From Pseudoips prasinana (taxonomy: Eukaryota; Arthropoda; Insecta; Lepidoptera; Nolidae), in contig OX621241.1 of NCBI GenBank assembly GCA_951640165.1, positions 7,078,001 through 7,142,000 of the forward strand: a DNA stretch of 64,000 nucleotides, written 5' to 3'. This document shows, piece after piece, positions 22,240-33,270 of the stretch (position 1 is the first letter of the stretch; each line of letters begins with the position of its first letter). Under the pieces are notes generated by a model. The model saw only the letters and a list, made by a program, of their open reading frames with translations, was not told where the DNA came from and searched no databases. The translations under genes and the position numbers were made by a program.

Positions 22240-22400
22240 AAATAGGTAAACTGTGACATGGAAACCATCAAAAAGCCAGCCTATTCCTTTCTTAATAGCT
22301 GACAAGGCACTTGCACCTCTCTGGTGTTGCGAGTGTCCATGGGCGACGATGACAACTTACCATCAGGTGAATCATACTTATTTGCCTTGCGCTTATATAA
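22240..22400 (+). mobile_element. LINE 3'-end fragment, family C
   Basis: AAGCCAGCCTATTCCTTTCT and TCTGGTGTTGCGAGTGTCCA, followed by TTACCATCAGGTGAATCATA and an A-rich end, match family C. Confidence 0.65.
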
Positions 22401-22781
22401 AAAAACATAACAAAAGCGTGAATACCACCGCATAATTCATATAAAATTAACCAGTTCATTCAATCGCAGTGGCTAACGTGAACAAACTTGGCCCATTGGG
22501 AGGATGGCAACTTAATAACCAAAACTCTGCGTATTTATACAGCTGGAAAAAGACGTTAACATTTAAAATAATATTGCTTGCACAAATATTGTATATAAGG
22601 TTTCTAAGCAATTCCATCTATATAAGTTTTGTCTCTGTCAAAAGATTACTTTAGAGTTCATAGCTCTTAAAAGGTTTTATTGGTCTGATAAACAAAATGC
22701 CTATTTATGAGGTTGATTTAAACGTCATCAAATATATTATAGATTTTCAATCAAATGAGTCATAAATACATATGACTCATT
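22401..22781. other. AT-rich stretch without a gene
   Basis: No feature is recognised. Confidence 0.4.
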
Positions 22782-22975
22782 TGTGGCGCAGCGGATAAGA
22801 CAATCGCCTCGCCACTTCGTGTCCCGGGTTCATCTCCCGCACTGGACAACTATTTGTGTGGCCCATAAATAGTTGTTCTGAGTCTGGATTTACTTTGTGT
22901 CCGTTAATTATATGTTTGTAAAGTACCTCGTGACACAGGGATTAATTTCCCTAGTGCGGTCGATGTCTTTAAAAA
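22782..22975 (+). mobile_element. tRNA-derived SINE family G (good copy)
   Basis: The head TGTGGCGCAGCGGATAAGAC (A box) is followed by GTGTCCCGGGTTCATCTCCC (B box). Then come ACAACTATTTGTGTGGCCCA, GTTCTGAGTCTGGATTTACT and ACACAGGGATTAATTTCCCT. The two conserved pol III boxes and the shared tail define a SINE. The rest of the tRNA fold is lost. Confidence 0.8.
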
Positions 22976-23576
22976 AAGATAAAAAATATAACTGTGTGTG
23001 TGTTTGCTAACCCTAATTGAACTGGTACCAAAAAGCAGAAAACGATGAAAAGTAGAAAGTTCTGGTACGTTAATTGCCAGGGTTGGACTCTTTATCACCA
23101 AGAATAAAGGAAAAAGAACCGAGGTGGATACCAATCGTAATTTGACTATATTAGAAACGTTACTTACATCCATCAGCTTCGATGATCTGGGGCATAGGGT
23201 GACATTCTACAGCCTGAAATTTAATAAATAATTAAGTACAAAATCACGTAGTACGATTTTACTTAAACACAAAATTAAAAAAAAAATGTAACAAGGACTC
23301 GAAAATTATCACAATGTTTGTCCCATATATAATGAAATAAAAAAGGTACGATTCCGATTTTGTTAAATATATTAGGGACAATCACGATAGCATCTTCCAT
23401 CAATAAAAAATATAATCTGGTACACAAACAATCAAGAGGTCACGTAACAAATATGCACAGGAAAACATACAATCGAATTGATGAACTCCTTTTTTAAGCT
23501 AGTTAAATATCACTGCTTGACACGTATTCCATCTCGGTAGCGATTGACAAGTTTTAAACTGTGATTATATATAATA
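22976..23576. other. Intergenic stretch without a gene
   Basis: No supported feature is visible. Confidence 0.4.
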
Positions 23577-23800
23577 CTAGCTGTGCCCGCGACTTCGTCC
23601 GCGTGTTAATTAGTTTTTTTTTTGTAAAATAAATGACTTTTTCGAAAATAAAAGTAGCCTAAGTTACTCCATATTACATCAGCTACCTGCCAATAAAAGT
23701 CCCGTTAAAATCGGTCCAGCCGTTTCAGAGATTAGCCGGAACAAACAGACAGACAAAAATTGTAAAATAATATTTTGGTGTATGTACCGTATATATATTC
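23577..23800 (-). mobile_element. Helitron-like element, 'GACTTCGTCCGCG' subtype
   Basis: On the minus strand the end is CGCGGACGAAGTCGCGGGCACAGCTAG, with a CGCGG..CCGCG-type pairing before CTAG. The interior holds CGGCTGGACCGATTTTAACG. The 5' end is unclear, so the right boundary is approximate. Confidence 0.65.
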
Positions 23801-24225
23801 ATATTTATGTAGTGAAAACCGGTTATTTCAATATTACAAACAGACACTCCAATTTTATTTATTTGTAATAGATGTATAGATTGCCTGAGCTGAATTCGCG
23901 TTATTTGCAAAGTCAAATAATTCATTATATAAATGGCAAGAGGTCAAGTACAGGACTGACGGCTTTACGTGCTCTTCGAGGCACGTAAGTATAATACCGC
24001 CAACTTCAAGCTAATGCTGAGAATTTTTTCTTTTTACAGTAAATATAAATAAGGATTAATCGAATAATAAAATAAAATATGTGCGTGTCGGTAATAAGAC
24101 ACAGTTAAGTTCATTATAAGATGTAAAGGGCCAAAGAATATCGGTCGATAGTTATTGTAATTTTAAAATGGAATGCAAGTCTTGGTCAAATTATACTCTT
24201 TTAAATGAACCACTCGCAGATAGTA
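23801..24225. other. Intergenic, with a SINE family A fragment
   Basis: 23957-24035 has GACGGCTTTACGTGCTCTTC and GGCACGTAAGTATAATACCG, matching the middle of family-A SINEs. The rest is AT-rich. Confidence 0.5.
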
Positions 24226-24360
24226 CAGACGCCAGCACATCTAGCTACCCCAATCTATCAAATTCCTTTTAAAGATTTTCAACTTTATCACAAAAGCATA
24301 AGGTTCACTTTTAATTGGGGAAATTTGACAGATTGGGGTAGCTTGATGGGCTGGCGTCTA
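24226..24360. mobile_element. MITE with TA target site (sister of 20704-20836)
   Basis: The termini are CAGACGCCAGCACATCTAGC and the complementary AGCTTGATGGGCTGGCGTCTA, with TA on both flanks. The interior TTCAACTTTATCACAAAAGC is shared with the other two copies. Confidence 0.85.
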
Positions 24361-24574
24361 TACAAGGTATGGTATTAGTTAAAGGTCTTCTACATAATAG
24401 AGAACTTGACTAACAAACACAAACAAAAAAATATCCATGAGTCAAATCCTGTGTCGAGGACTCTCTGTCTTGTATGACGCACACCAAGAGAACAACAAAA
24501 CTTTGCATTAAAATAAGTCCATTCGTTTGAAAGCGAAAATGCCTCAGACAAATGACCTAACCTTTAACTGATTG

Positions 24575-25012
24575 CACGTGTAGCGCTAAGACAGTCGCTT
24601 CACCACTTACTGTGCCGAGTTCGATTCCCGCACAGGGGCTCTACCGGCTAAGTCGCCGAACATGGATATCTTAAATGGCGTTAAAATAAATAAAGGTTAA
24701 AAATGACTTAATCAATCGTTAAATCGGCTTCCATGAGCACATGTGACGTCATAAATGGTCCAGAATCGATTGTCAACGTTGAAGCCGATTTAACGATTGA
24801 TTAAGTAATTTTTAACCTTTATTAATTTGAACGCCATTTAAGAAATCGATGTTTGGTGACTTAGCCAGTAGAGCCCCAGATCAACTGTTTAAGTGACCCA
24901 TAAATTGTTGATCTGAGTCAGGATGTATTTTGTGTTCACCAATTACGTGTTTGTAAAGTAACCCAAGACCCAGGGATTCATTTTCCTAGAGCACGCGCAA
25001 TCGATTAAAAAA
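24575..25012 (+). mobile_element. tRNA-derived SINE family G split by a palindromic insertion
   Basis: The SINE head (CACGTGTAGCGCTAAGACAG, TGCCGAGTTCGATTCCCGCA) ends near 24634. Its body resumes at 24878 with ATCAACTGTTTAAGTGACCC and CAGGGATTCATTTTCCTAGA. In the uninterrupted copies (22782, 38167) these parts are adjacent. Confidence 0.8.
24635..24877. mobile_element. 243-bp palindromic (foldback) MITE nested in a SINE
   Basis: The left end GGGGCTCTACCGGCTAAGTC and right end GACTTAGCCAGTAGAGCCCC are complementary. The pairing continues inward for about 105 bp (AAATGGCGTT..., AATCGTTAAATCGGCTT) with few mismatches. Only AG can be a flanking duplication. Confidence 0.8.
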
Positions 25013-25088
25013 CATGCGGGGCAGTCTTTGGGGACTACTGATTACAATGAAAACTATTTTTTACACTTCTAATCTAAATTATCTACAA

Positions 25089-25255
25089 CTAGCTGTGCCC
25101 CGCGGTTTTACTCGCGTTAAAATTTATAATTTATAACCTATGTGTTAATCCAGGGATACCAAATTTAATTAAAATCGCTCCAGCCGTTTAGACATGAAGA
25201 AATAACAAACATACACACTCACAAATTTTCACCTTTATAATATTACTTAGTGTGA
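25089..25255 (-). mobile_element. Non-autonomous Helitron-like element, short form
   Basis: On the minus strand it begins TCACACTAAGTAATATTATA and ends CGCGGGGCACAGCTAG. The interior has AACGGCTGGAGCGATTTTAA. Flanks are A and T. Confidence 0.8.
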
Positions 25256-25258
25256 TAT

Positions 25259-25610
25259 AATAGTTATACATATAGCTCCTGGGACGCATGACGCAACGAT
25301 GACCCGAGTTTTACGTTTTTTGTTCACCCAAAATGTACACATATACATAGTATACATATAGGTAGCTCATGAGAAGCGTGACGTCACGATGACGTGAGTT
25401 TCATGCTTTTTGTTCACCCAAAAAGTACACATATATATTTACATAGTATACATATAGGTAGCTCATGGGAACCGTGACGTCACAATGACGCGAGTTTCAC
25501 GGTTTTTGTTCACCCAAAAAGTACACATACATATATACATAGTTTAAATATAGCTCATGGGAAGCGTGACGTCACGATGATGTCAGTTCCCAGATTTATG
25601 TTCAACCTAA
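25259..25610. repeat. Four-unit tandem repeat (~93 bp) carrying TGACGTCA sites
   Basis: Each unit has TATACATATAG, GCTCATGGGAAGCGTGACGT, a CACGATGACG(C/T)GAGTTT segment and TTTTTGTTCACCCAAAA. Unit starts are near 25262, 25347, 25444 and 25540. TGACGTCA is intact in units 2, 3 and 4, and degenerate (TGACGCAA) in unit 1. Confidence 0.85.
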
Positions 25611-25699
25611 AGAAGTTATCACTAAAAAAAATGTATTGGGAACCAGTAACGTAGATGATTCGGTCAGGAGTCAGATATTATTAGTCTTCTGACTGTACA

Positions 25700-25968
25700 A
25701 GTAGTAATAATAATAATATCCTGGGACATTATTCACACACGGCCATTTGATCCCAAACTAAGCAGAACTTGTACTATGGAAACCAGATAACTGATATACT
25801 ACATATACTACTTTTCTTTTGTAAATACATACTTATATAGATAATTACACCCAAACTCAGGACAAATAGACGTGTTCATGCACACAAATATCTGTCCTGG
25901 GTGGGAATCGAACCCACGACCTCCGGCGTGAAAAGCAAGCATTTGCCAACCACGCCAACAGGCCAGTC
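25700..25968 (-). mobile_element. tRNA-derived SINE family F (near full-length)
   Basis: On the minus strand the head starts at 25968, GACTGGCCTGTTGGCGTGGT (A box). GTCGTGGGTTCGATTCCCAC (B box) follows. The body runs through CATGAACACGTCTATTTGTC to TGTCCCAGGATATTATTATT. This is the best copy in the window. Confidence 0.85.
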
Positions 25969-25984
25969 AATAAATGATTATGAT

Positions 25985-26495
25985 AGGTGTTCTCATGGTA
26001 AGCGGGACTGATGGCTCAACGTCCTCGCCGGGGCACGACGTGGATCCCGAGGCACCCAGACTCCGTTACAAATCTTTGTTAATCACACAAATATTGTTCG
26101 ATCCCCGTGAGCTGCCGGGCGCAGAAGTCCAAAGTATTACTAGGCTTAGACACAGAGGTGTCCCATATAATAATAAAAAGAATAATGTCCTCCTAGCCGA
26201 ATTTCGGCCACGGCGGCCAGTCTCAATAGACTAGCCATCTGCGCGGGATATATTATAGTGCCGAGTTTCTATTTATTCCATCACTCTCATGATCCGATGG
26301 GACGACTAGCGACAGGACCGGAAAGAGGAGAACGACGGCTTAACGTGCTCTCCCAGGCACGAGGGTATAATACCGCCAAATTCTAGACAAAAAATCCCAA
26401 AATGTCTTTTTGCCGAAACCGGGCAATGAACCCGGGACCTCGACACCTGCGGTTGAATACGCTACCGCTCGACCAACGAGGCAGTCATATTCACT
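25985..26495 (-). mobile_element. tRNA-derived SINE family A
   Basis: The minus head at 26495 reads ACTGCCTCGTTGGTCGAGCG, with GAGGTCCCGGGTTCATTGCC as B box. The body contains CGGTATTATACCCTCGTGCC, GTCCTGTCGCTAGTCG and GGCCGCCGTGGCCGAAATTC. A related plus copy starts at 58395. The left part (25985-26190) is more diverged and may be a separate fragment of the same family. Confidence 0.7.
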
Positions 26496-26859
26496 GGACA
26501 CATAAGCACATATCACATATATTCAAAATTAACACCAACCATGAGAAACGCAGCAACAAACACAAACAAAACGAATTGTTTTAAATAAGACATGTTTCGC
26601 AGAAGTTAGATATCGACTGATGTCTTATAAATTATACACAGGTTTTATATACTACTCTTTAAGTGTATTAAGTCATATTTTTTTGTGATAACAATAATGA
26701 TGATGCGATGACTAATATGAACTCGTTTGTGTGGTTTAAATCAAACTGGTATTGTAGGAATATTTAAATTCGTGACATCATTTTCTTAAATTAAAAAAAG
26801 TACTTACTGCCTTAAGTAGGATGGCATTTATACTACCATCGCTATGATATTATTATAAT
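26496..26859. other. AT-rich stretch without a gene
   Basis: No feature is recognised. Confidence 0.4.
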
Positions 26860-27150
26860 ACCCTTAGGGGTACAATTTCCAAAAATACTGAAACACATAT
26901 TTTTTATTTTTAACTGAAAGGCCGCATACAAATTTTCATGTCTTTAACTTCAAAAATTATGGATTTTCATACAAACTTTTTTCCCTTATTTTACCCCCTA
27001 TGGGGGAAGAATTACCAAAAATCCTTTCTTGCTCTTCTACGTTATAAAAGGAACCCCTGTGCAAAATGTCAAGCTCCTAACCCTTATAGTTTAGGCCCTG
27101 CGTTAATATATATGTCAGTGAGTTAGTTTTGCCTTTTATATATGTATATA
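26860..27150 (+). repeat. Low-unit copy of the repeat at 4810-6105
   Basis: CCCTTAGGGGTACAATTTCC, TTTTTAACTGAAAGGCCGC and AATCCTTTCTTGCTCTTCTA, then a terminal ATATGTCAGTGAGTTAG, give one or two units plus the terminal module. Confidence 0.65.
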
Positions 27151-27280
27151 GATTTATTAGTATCGCTAAACGGTAATAGGAATGAGATAGAGCAACACAA
27201 TTATTTCGCTCCATGATAATACCTCCACGTTACAGAATTCACTTTAGGTAACAGCATGTTGTATGTTAATGTTGTTATCA

Positions 27281-27388
27281 TGTAGCCGTGTGGTTCCCGG
27301 CCTAGAAAGACTAACAGGGCCACCCTATACCATCCCGTGGGTGTTGTAAAAGGCAACTAAGGAATACACCTGGTAGTCGGGCAGCAAA
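27281..27388 (+). mobile_element. SINE-like 5' fragment (family H)
   Basis: GCCGTGTGGTTCCCGGCCTA and TACCATCCCGTGGGTGTTGT resemble the head of the copy at 63660. The fragment is cut by the Helitron at 27389. Confidence 0.55.
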
Positions 27389-27698
27389 TCTATACATATA
27401 ACAAAATCGTAGGAAAGTCAAAACTGTACATTGAATATTTTTTTAACAGGCTACTTGGGGCGTGATCTGCAATTGATATCGAAGCCAAAAATATAGTTTT
27501 TAGCATTTTTGTCTGTGTGTCTGTTTGTCCGGGCTAAACTAAAAAAGTACAGCATGGATTTACTTCAAATTTTGCATGAATATTACTAAGAGGTCGGGTC
27601 AACGTATAGGCTACATGTTATCACACTATCACCTACGGTGGAGAAGCTGTGATAATTTATAAAAGTTAACGCGGGTAAACCCCTCGGTGCACAGCTAG
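27389..27698 (+). mobile_element. Non-autonomous Helitron-like element, long form (both ends canonical)
   Basis: It begins TCTATACATATAACAAAATC and ends CGGTGCACAGCTAG between A and T. The 3' hairpin region is mutated (GCGGGTAAACCCCTCGG). Confidence 0.8.
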
Positions 27699-28571
27699 TA
27701 AATAAATAATCGGTGATCAGGCTGATAATGTTGTTATCCTGAGTGTGTAAGGTCACTATACCTCATCAGAGAGGAGGGTAAAGTAAGCGTGAGTAATGTA
27801 ATGTGTACTCTAGTGTATTTTATGATAACTTATGCTTGTTTGCTGATTTAGTAGTATAACGAAAATATTGATATTTCTATTGGAAAGAAGTTCCTTATAG
27901 CGCGTTGTGAAAGGGGGCTAGACGGAAAAATATCTTACGAAAAGTTGTCACGACACTTTTTGCAGCTGTGCGGCGTGCGCATGTTTCTCTGTCTGTCTCT
28001 CTCTCTTATAGAAAGCAAGCCAGATATTTTCATTTCTATTTCGCATTGAACAGTGTGGTGTCGAGACGATTATTTTTGTTGAGTGTATACAGGTTTTTTG
28101 TACATAATAAATAATAAGAAATAACTGCGTTCCATCCGGGTGTCCCTTGACACCTCTCAAGTTTTTATTATTTTAAAGTGCTATGAAGGTTCAGCAATTG
28201 AAGTCAATGACCGCATATTTCGACCTGAATATATTTATCGTTGTTTTTGTTTCCAGTTAGAGTTATCAACCCCAGAGGTTATTTAGAAGGCGGCCCTAAA
28301 CACATTTTCTAAAAGACAATAGAAAAGGTGAACAATGTGATATTTTAGCTCCATATTATCTAGTCTTTAGCGGACAAGAACCTCTATTCCCCTAATATTC
28401 TAATATTATATTATGATGTTAATAACTGTCATACAAATATATCTTTACTTTTTTATAGATATAGTTTACTAACAATATTGCAATATAATAATGTTTATGC
28501 TATACAATATAATTAATTATAACATCCACACCGTTTACCACAGGTGTAGTTAAAACATATAATAATAATAA
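27699..28571. other. Intergenic stretch without a gene
   Basis: No supported frame or repeat family is visible. Confidence 0.4.
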
Positions 28572-28822
28572 ATAATAATAATATCTGGGGACAATGTCAC
28601 ACAGATCACCCTAGCCCCAAACTAATCAAAGCTTGTACTATGTGTACCAGGCGACGATATACATACTTATATAGATAGATAAGTACATATATACATAGAA
28701 AACATCCATGCCTCAGAAACAAATATTCGTGCTCATCACACAAATATTTGCACTTACCGGGATTCGAACCCAGGACCACCAGCTTCGTAGGCAGGATCAC
28801 TACCAACTAGGCTATGGTGACC
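28572..28822 (-). mobile_element. tRNA-derived SINE family F variant
   Basis: The minus head GGTCACCATAGCCTAGTTGG and B box GTCCTGGGTTCGAATCCCGG lie at the right end. The left end is ATATCTGGGGACAATGTCAC. The same variant starts at 63885. Confidence 0.8.
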
Positions 28823-29204
28823 GTCCGTATAAGTAGGTATAAATTGAGAGTCGAAGAATTATGCAAAGATAGAGTAATGATAAACTTATTACTGATTTTA
28901 AACTAAGAATACCTTTATCCTAATAAGGATATAGGTATAGATTTAAGATATATTGATTACATTAACTGGAGAATAAAATAAGTTTTGTAAATAAGCACAA
29001 TAATTTAAGTCTATGGTCATACATCATGCCTGGCCCGTTGCTGTAGTGATTTTTTTTCAAAATGGCGTTTACAGTTAGGCGGTTATCAAAATATTGATCG
29101 TTTATTAATTAATAAAAGTTATTGACTGCCTTAAATTTGCGGTGATACTGGTAAAAACGCTCCTAACGAGAAAACAGCTATTTACATATATATAATGGTA
29201 CATA
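28823..29204. other. AT-rich stretch without a gene
   Basis: No feature is recognised. Confidence 0.4.
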
Positions 29205-29425
29205 GATAAAATAAATAAAAATAAAATAAAAAGGTTTTTATGCACGTAGACTTTAAAAAAGCGCTTGTAAATAGTCATAACATGTTTGTAGTAATACAGT
29301 TATTATTTCTAGTTGCATATTACAGATATTTAGGTACACGGAATGTTAAAACATTTATACAATTTATTTTATAATAGTAGTGATAATTAGCTAGCTTGTA
29401 TTAAGTTATTGTCAAGGAGATTATG
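29205..29425 (-). mobile_element. LINE-tail-like element (sister of 21838-22042)
   Basis: AAAAAGGTTTTTATGCACGT, AAAGCGCTTGTAAATAGTCA and TATTAAGTTATTGTCAAGGA are the reverse complement of the copy at 21838. The ATAAA-rich left edge is its tail. Confidence 0.75.
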
Positions 29426-30079
29426 TTTAGGTTTAATGATTGAAATTTATATTTTACTACATATAAGATAGATAAGAGCTGAACATTAAATAACTTGAAA
29501 AAAAATAAAACTCCTTAAAATAATATTTAATTAAATAAATACGAAAACATATTCTACTTAATAAACCTACTACCTACATATTTACTTACTTAATATAACT
29601 ACTATGTTTTATAATTCCATTGCTCTAACTATAAAAAGTATTGTACAATATTTTGTCTGTTAGAATTAAATATATCATTGTTGTAATGTTATAAATATGT
29701 CCAGGGTGAAGGTTAGGTATAAATAATATATTATTCGCGCTAAGGCAAAATTGGCGTAATAAATTGAACATGAATATGTAATATCTATACACGCAAATTT
29801 TAACTGATTTGATACGATAAACAAAGGGACGAGGTTGTTGTTCTGTTATATAACTACCTAATTGTAGTGCCTCAGGATGACCATACTTAGTGTTTCTAAA
29901 CTATATTTAGCATACGTTTACTGTAAGCAACGAAATTGCAAAATGGTCGCAGTGCCTACCGAAGGGTTAGGGTAGTAAACGCTTACGTATAACGAGCACA
30001 ATACTGCAAGCAAAAGAAATGTTATTTGTACACAAAACCTTTGATATCTTTTCTTAAAATATAAAAATCGTATCTTAAA
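29426..30079. other. Very AT-rich stretch without a gene
   Basis: No frame or repeat family is supported. Confidence 0.4.
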
Positions 30080-30256
30080 CTAGCTGTGCCCCGCGGTCTT
30101 ACCCACGTTAAACATTATAAATTGAAGCCTATGTGATAATTTAGAGTGTCAGCTAACTCCATACCAAATTTTATTAAAATCGCTTCAGCCGTTTAGACGT
30201 GAAGAAGTATCAAACATACACACTCACAAACTTCCGCCTTTATAATATTAGTGTAA
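30080..30256 (-). mobile_element. Non-autonomous Helitron-like element, short form
   Basis: CTAGCTGTGCCCCGCGGTCT at its left edge and TTATAATATTAGTGTAA at its right edge are the inverted ends of the short form. Confidence 0.75.
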
Positions 30257-30269
30257 TTTTTTTATTTTA

Positions 30270-30660
30270 TATATAAAAGCAAAAACTGACTGACTGATCG
30301 ATCAACGCACAGCTGACACCGCTGGGTCTAGAACCATGAAATTTTGCATAAATATTCCTTAAGTAACGTAAATTAAGGGTTTAATTTACAAAAATCCTTT
30401 CTTAGTACATACTAAGAAAGGATTTTTGAAAATTAAACCCTTAATTAGGTGATACGGGGTTGTTAAGATGGTTTATATTCATCGAAAGATTTAGTTAAAG
30501 ACGAGTTTCATCGTTTTTTAATATTTAAACCCCTAAAAGGATGACACAAACCAACGCTTGTTTTATGGGTGATTATATTATGGGTTGAATGTTATGTTGT
30601 TTTCACCGACTGATAGATCAACGATCTATCAGTCAGAATAAAATAAAACCAAATCCATCG
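30270..30660. repeat. Terminal module of the 4810-6105 repeat with two hairpins
   Basis: ACTGACTGACTGATCGATCA at 30288 is the inverted terminal module. The segment 30367-30448 is a hairpin: AATTAAGGGTTTAAT..TCCTTTCTTAG pairs with CTAAGAAAGGA..ATTAAACCCTTAATT. A second hairpin, CTGATAGATCaacGATCTATCAG, is at 30611-30633. Confidence 0.7.
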
Positions 30661-31089
30661 TATGAGACTTCTAGATGCCATTCAAGAATCCATGGAAGAA
30701 TCGACAATAAGCGCAGGTGTTAGGAATATTCAATTTAGATAAGGAAGCAGTAGCGACTACCCATTGGAATACATTCACTAGAATGTATCCACTCCACATT
30801 GAGATCGTTTCGGTTTCATTCACTTCCGTACAGAGGTAGTGCTGGCAACTGTTGGTTTATTTTTATGAGCAGAATAAAAGAATTCAGAGAAGGAAAGACA
30901 TTTTATTTTACAATAGTATTTATTATTTCCATTTCACATTGGTTCATAATAATATGTGTAAATGAACTTGAAAACTTACGGAACTGATCACCAAGTGTTA
31001 GTATTACGCACGTGATAAAATTCACCCGCACTAGCGTAATTAATCCATATCACCGAGGGTTTAACAAACGTGAAAACCACACCCAGGCT
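30661..31089. other. Intergenic stretch without a gene
   Basis: No feature is recognised. Confidence 0.4.
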
Positions 31090-31345
31090 CACAACAACTG
31101 TTAATGGATCACACAAATAGTTGATCTGTGCGGGAATCGAACAAGGGCGTCTCACGTGAAGTGAAGTGTGCATCTGTTTTTCTGAATAAATCTTTTTCTT
31201 TCTTTCATCTTTTTTTTATTTTTATTGGACTAGTGCCTCACTCCTACTCATCCTTGAGCGGTAGGGTCCAGGCATGTCCCGGGTAATTCATCAACTGTCT
31301 TGAATTCCGCAACAAATTTAATCAGAAAGAAACATAGTCCTCTGT
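31090..31345 (-). mobile_element. Fragments of SINE families G and D
   Basis: 31090-31165 has CACACAAATAGTTGATCTGT and GCGGGAATCGAAC (family G, inverted). 31215-31320 has CATGTCCCGGGTAATTCATC and CTGTCTTGAATTCCGCAACA (family D, inverted and degraded). Confidence 0.55.
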
Positions 31346-33270
31346 GTTTCCAACTCCTGTTGGAAAAAAATGTTTCCACTTCCCTTCAGGACAGTGCGGG
31401 AGATAGAATGAAGAGATGAGATAGAGAGAATTGCGAATAAAGAGACCAGGTGCAAAAACACCAAGGGTATAGCTTAAAGGTCCTATCACCTGAGCTGTTA
31501 TGTTTAATTCCAAAATTGTGCATCTTGTTGTTGCTTAATGGCTGGAAGTAAAAAGGTTGTATTTAAGTATGTGCAACTCTTTGTCGAATGAATATCTAGA
31601 AACCGCAATCCGGAACTGTTCTACTTCCAGTAAAGTGGGATGCATAATGCTATTGCTAGCGCTCGAGAGTTACAAATATCACTTGCTGTAAAGTTAAAAA
31701 CAAATTCAAAGTTGTATACTTTGAATGGGTTTTGTTTTCGAGAGGATTGTTTGTATATAGGTAGTACAGTTTGGAACTAGCTCGTTAAAACATTGCATTT
31801 AGGTTAGAAGTGCTTGTGGTTACCTCTCGTTATTACCTAGCAATATTACGTTTAGGTGCTGTGTTTAAAAATGAACTGTAAAGACAAGACGCTAGAAACA
31901 GATAACTGAAATATAGTATATGTATGTAGTAACATACATATACTACTTTTCTTTTGTAGATACATACTTATATTGATAAAATTATTACTTATGAACTGTA
32001 GAACAAATAGAGGCGGCAAAACAAATAGATTACCGAATGACAGTAAACTAAACACAAAGTAAAATAGATTCTAATTCAGAAACAAAGTGCTATAATCATT
32101 ATGGCAAGTTTACAAGGTATGTTTGAAAACGAAGGTATTTTCAAGGGCAATTAAAATTTGTCTTTTGAATAAAACTGAATCGACTACCTTTAATGCGCCA
32201 TACATGAAGTCAACAACTTTTAACATGAATTTATCTACTGCCGACAATGTTTAAGAAATAAATACAATTTAAGCTATTTTATAAAGTAAAAGTATTCAAT
32301 TTCTGTTAACTTGTAGTATGGTACATCAAAACGTCTTACATTTCAAGTATTCCTAGTGATTTCTATGCTACCAGCTTAGGTACCTATAATACTTCGCGCT
32401 CTAGGGTAAAAATTGGCAAATTAGGATCTAAACGTCCTTCAGTCTAGATCAGTGCCGATTTTTACCTTTACCCTTTGAGTCTTACAGGGTCGACAAAAGG
32501 AAGGACCGCGTTTTTTGATAAAAACTTTTAATATCTTATAATCCATTCTTTGAACTCTTCTTTTATAGTCTATACTTACGTATAACCAGACTTGAAAGAC
32601 CTCTCCGGCCTTAACAATATTGTTGAAATATAAATAATATCTGAGGAGTTATGGGTCTGAATTGAATGGTGACCTAAGTAATAAATGTTAACCGACGTTT
32701 GAATAAACGGCAGTGTCATAGGTTCACGTCTTAAGATTGGATAGTAGATATTATGTAAGGTGTCTATGTGGCAATTTTTTCTTACCTATATTTTATAGGT
32801 AACATATTCGATGAATGAAAATAAATTTCACCGACTAGAACATATCAAAATTCAATATTATTTCACAAATAAATTTTATCCGGAATGGAAAAGCATAGCA
32901 AGTGTGGCATGGGAATCATAATTGAACTTCAAAATTTAGGTCAAGGTCGAGGAATCGATGCGAGCTGAGCATCTATGATTTAATTAAATGTATATTTAAC
33001 GGAAAATACGTGAATCTTCCGGCTCAAACCACTGGTAAAAGAACAGTTGGAGGCAGAAAAGGCTTGTTTACGTAATATCAGAGAATGTGTGAATGGAATT
33101 GCCAGCAATGCGTAGCTAATCGAAATCGGACGCAGACTGGAAATATCAATTGATTGGAGAAGCACTTCAAAAAGAACAATTGCGTAAATGTGTGCTAGTA
33201 TTTGTACGTATGTGTTCAACTCGGAAAAATATTACACGTCGCATGTTTAACCCATAATTTCATAATTTAA
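31346..33270. other. Long AT-rich stretch, no gene supported
   Basis: A small hairpin AGTATATGTATGT..ACATACATATACT lies at 31914-31946 beside a short family-F body fragment. GGGTAAAAATTGGCA (32404) and TGCCGATTTTTACC (32452) are roughly complementary. Frames of up to 79 codons have no motif. Confidence 0.4.

Noticed and set aside
22782..22860. tRNA gene suggested by A and B boxes
   Set aside because: The boxes recur with the same downstream body at several places, and the cloverleaf arms do not pair. These are SINE heads. The same holds at 25968, 28822, 38167 and 58395.
25259..25610. CRISPR-like array
   Set aside because: Units are whole tandem copies, not short repeats with unique spacers, and the genome is eukaryotic.
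26974..27126. Plus-strand ORF across 26938-27126
   Set aside because: It lies inside the repeat related to 4810-6105 and has no protein-like motif.
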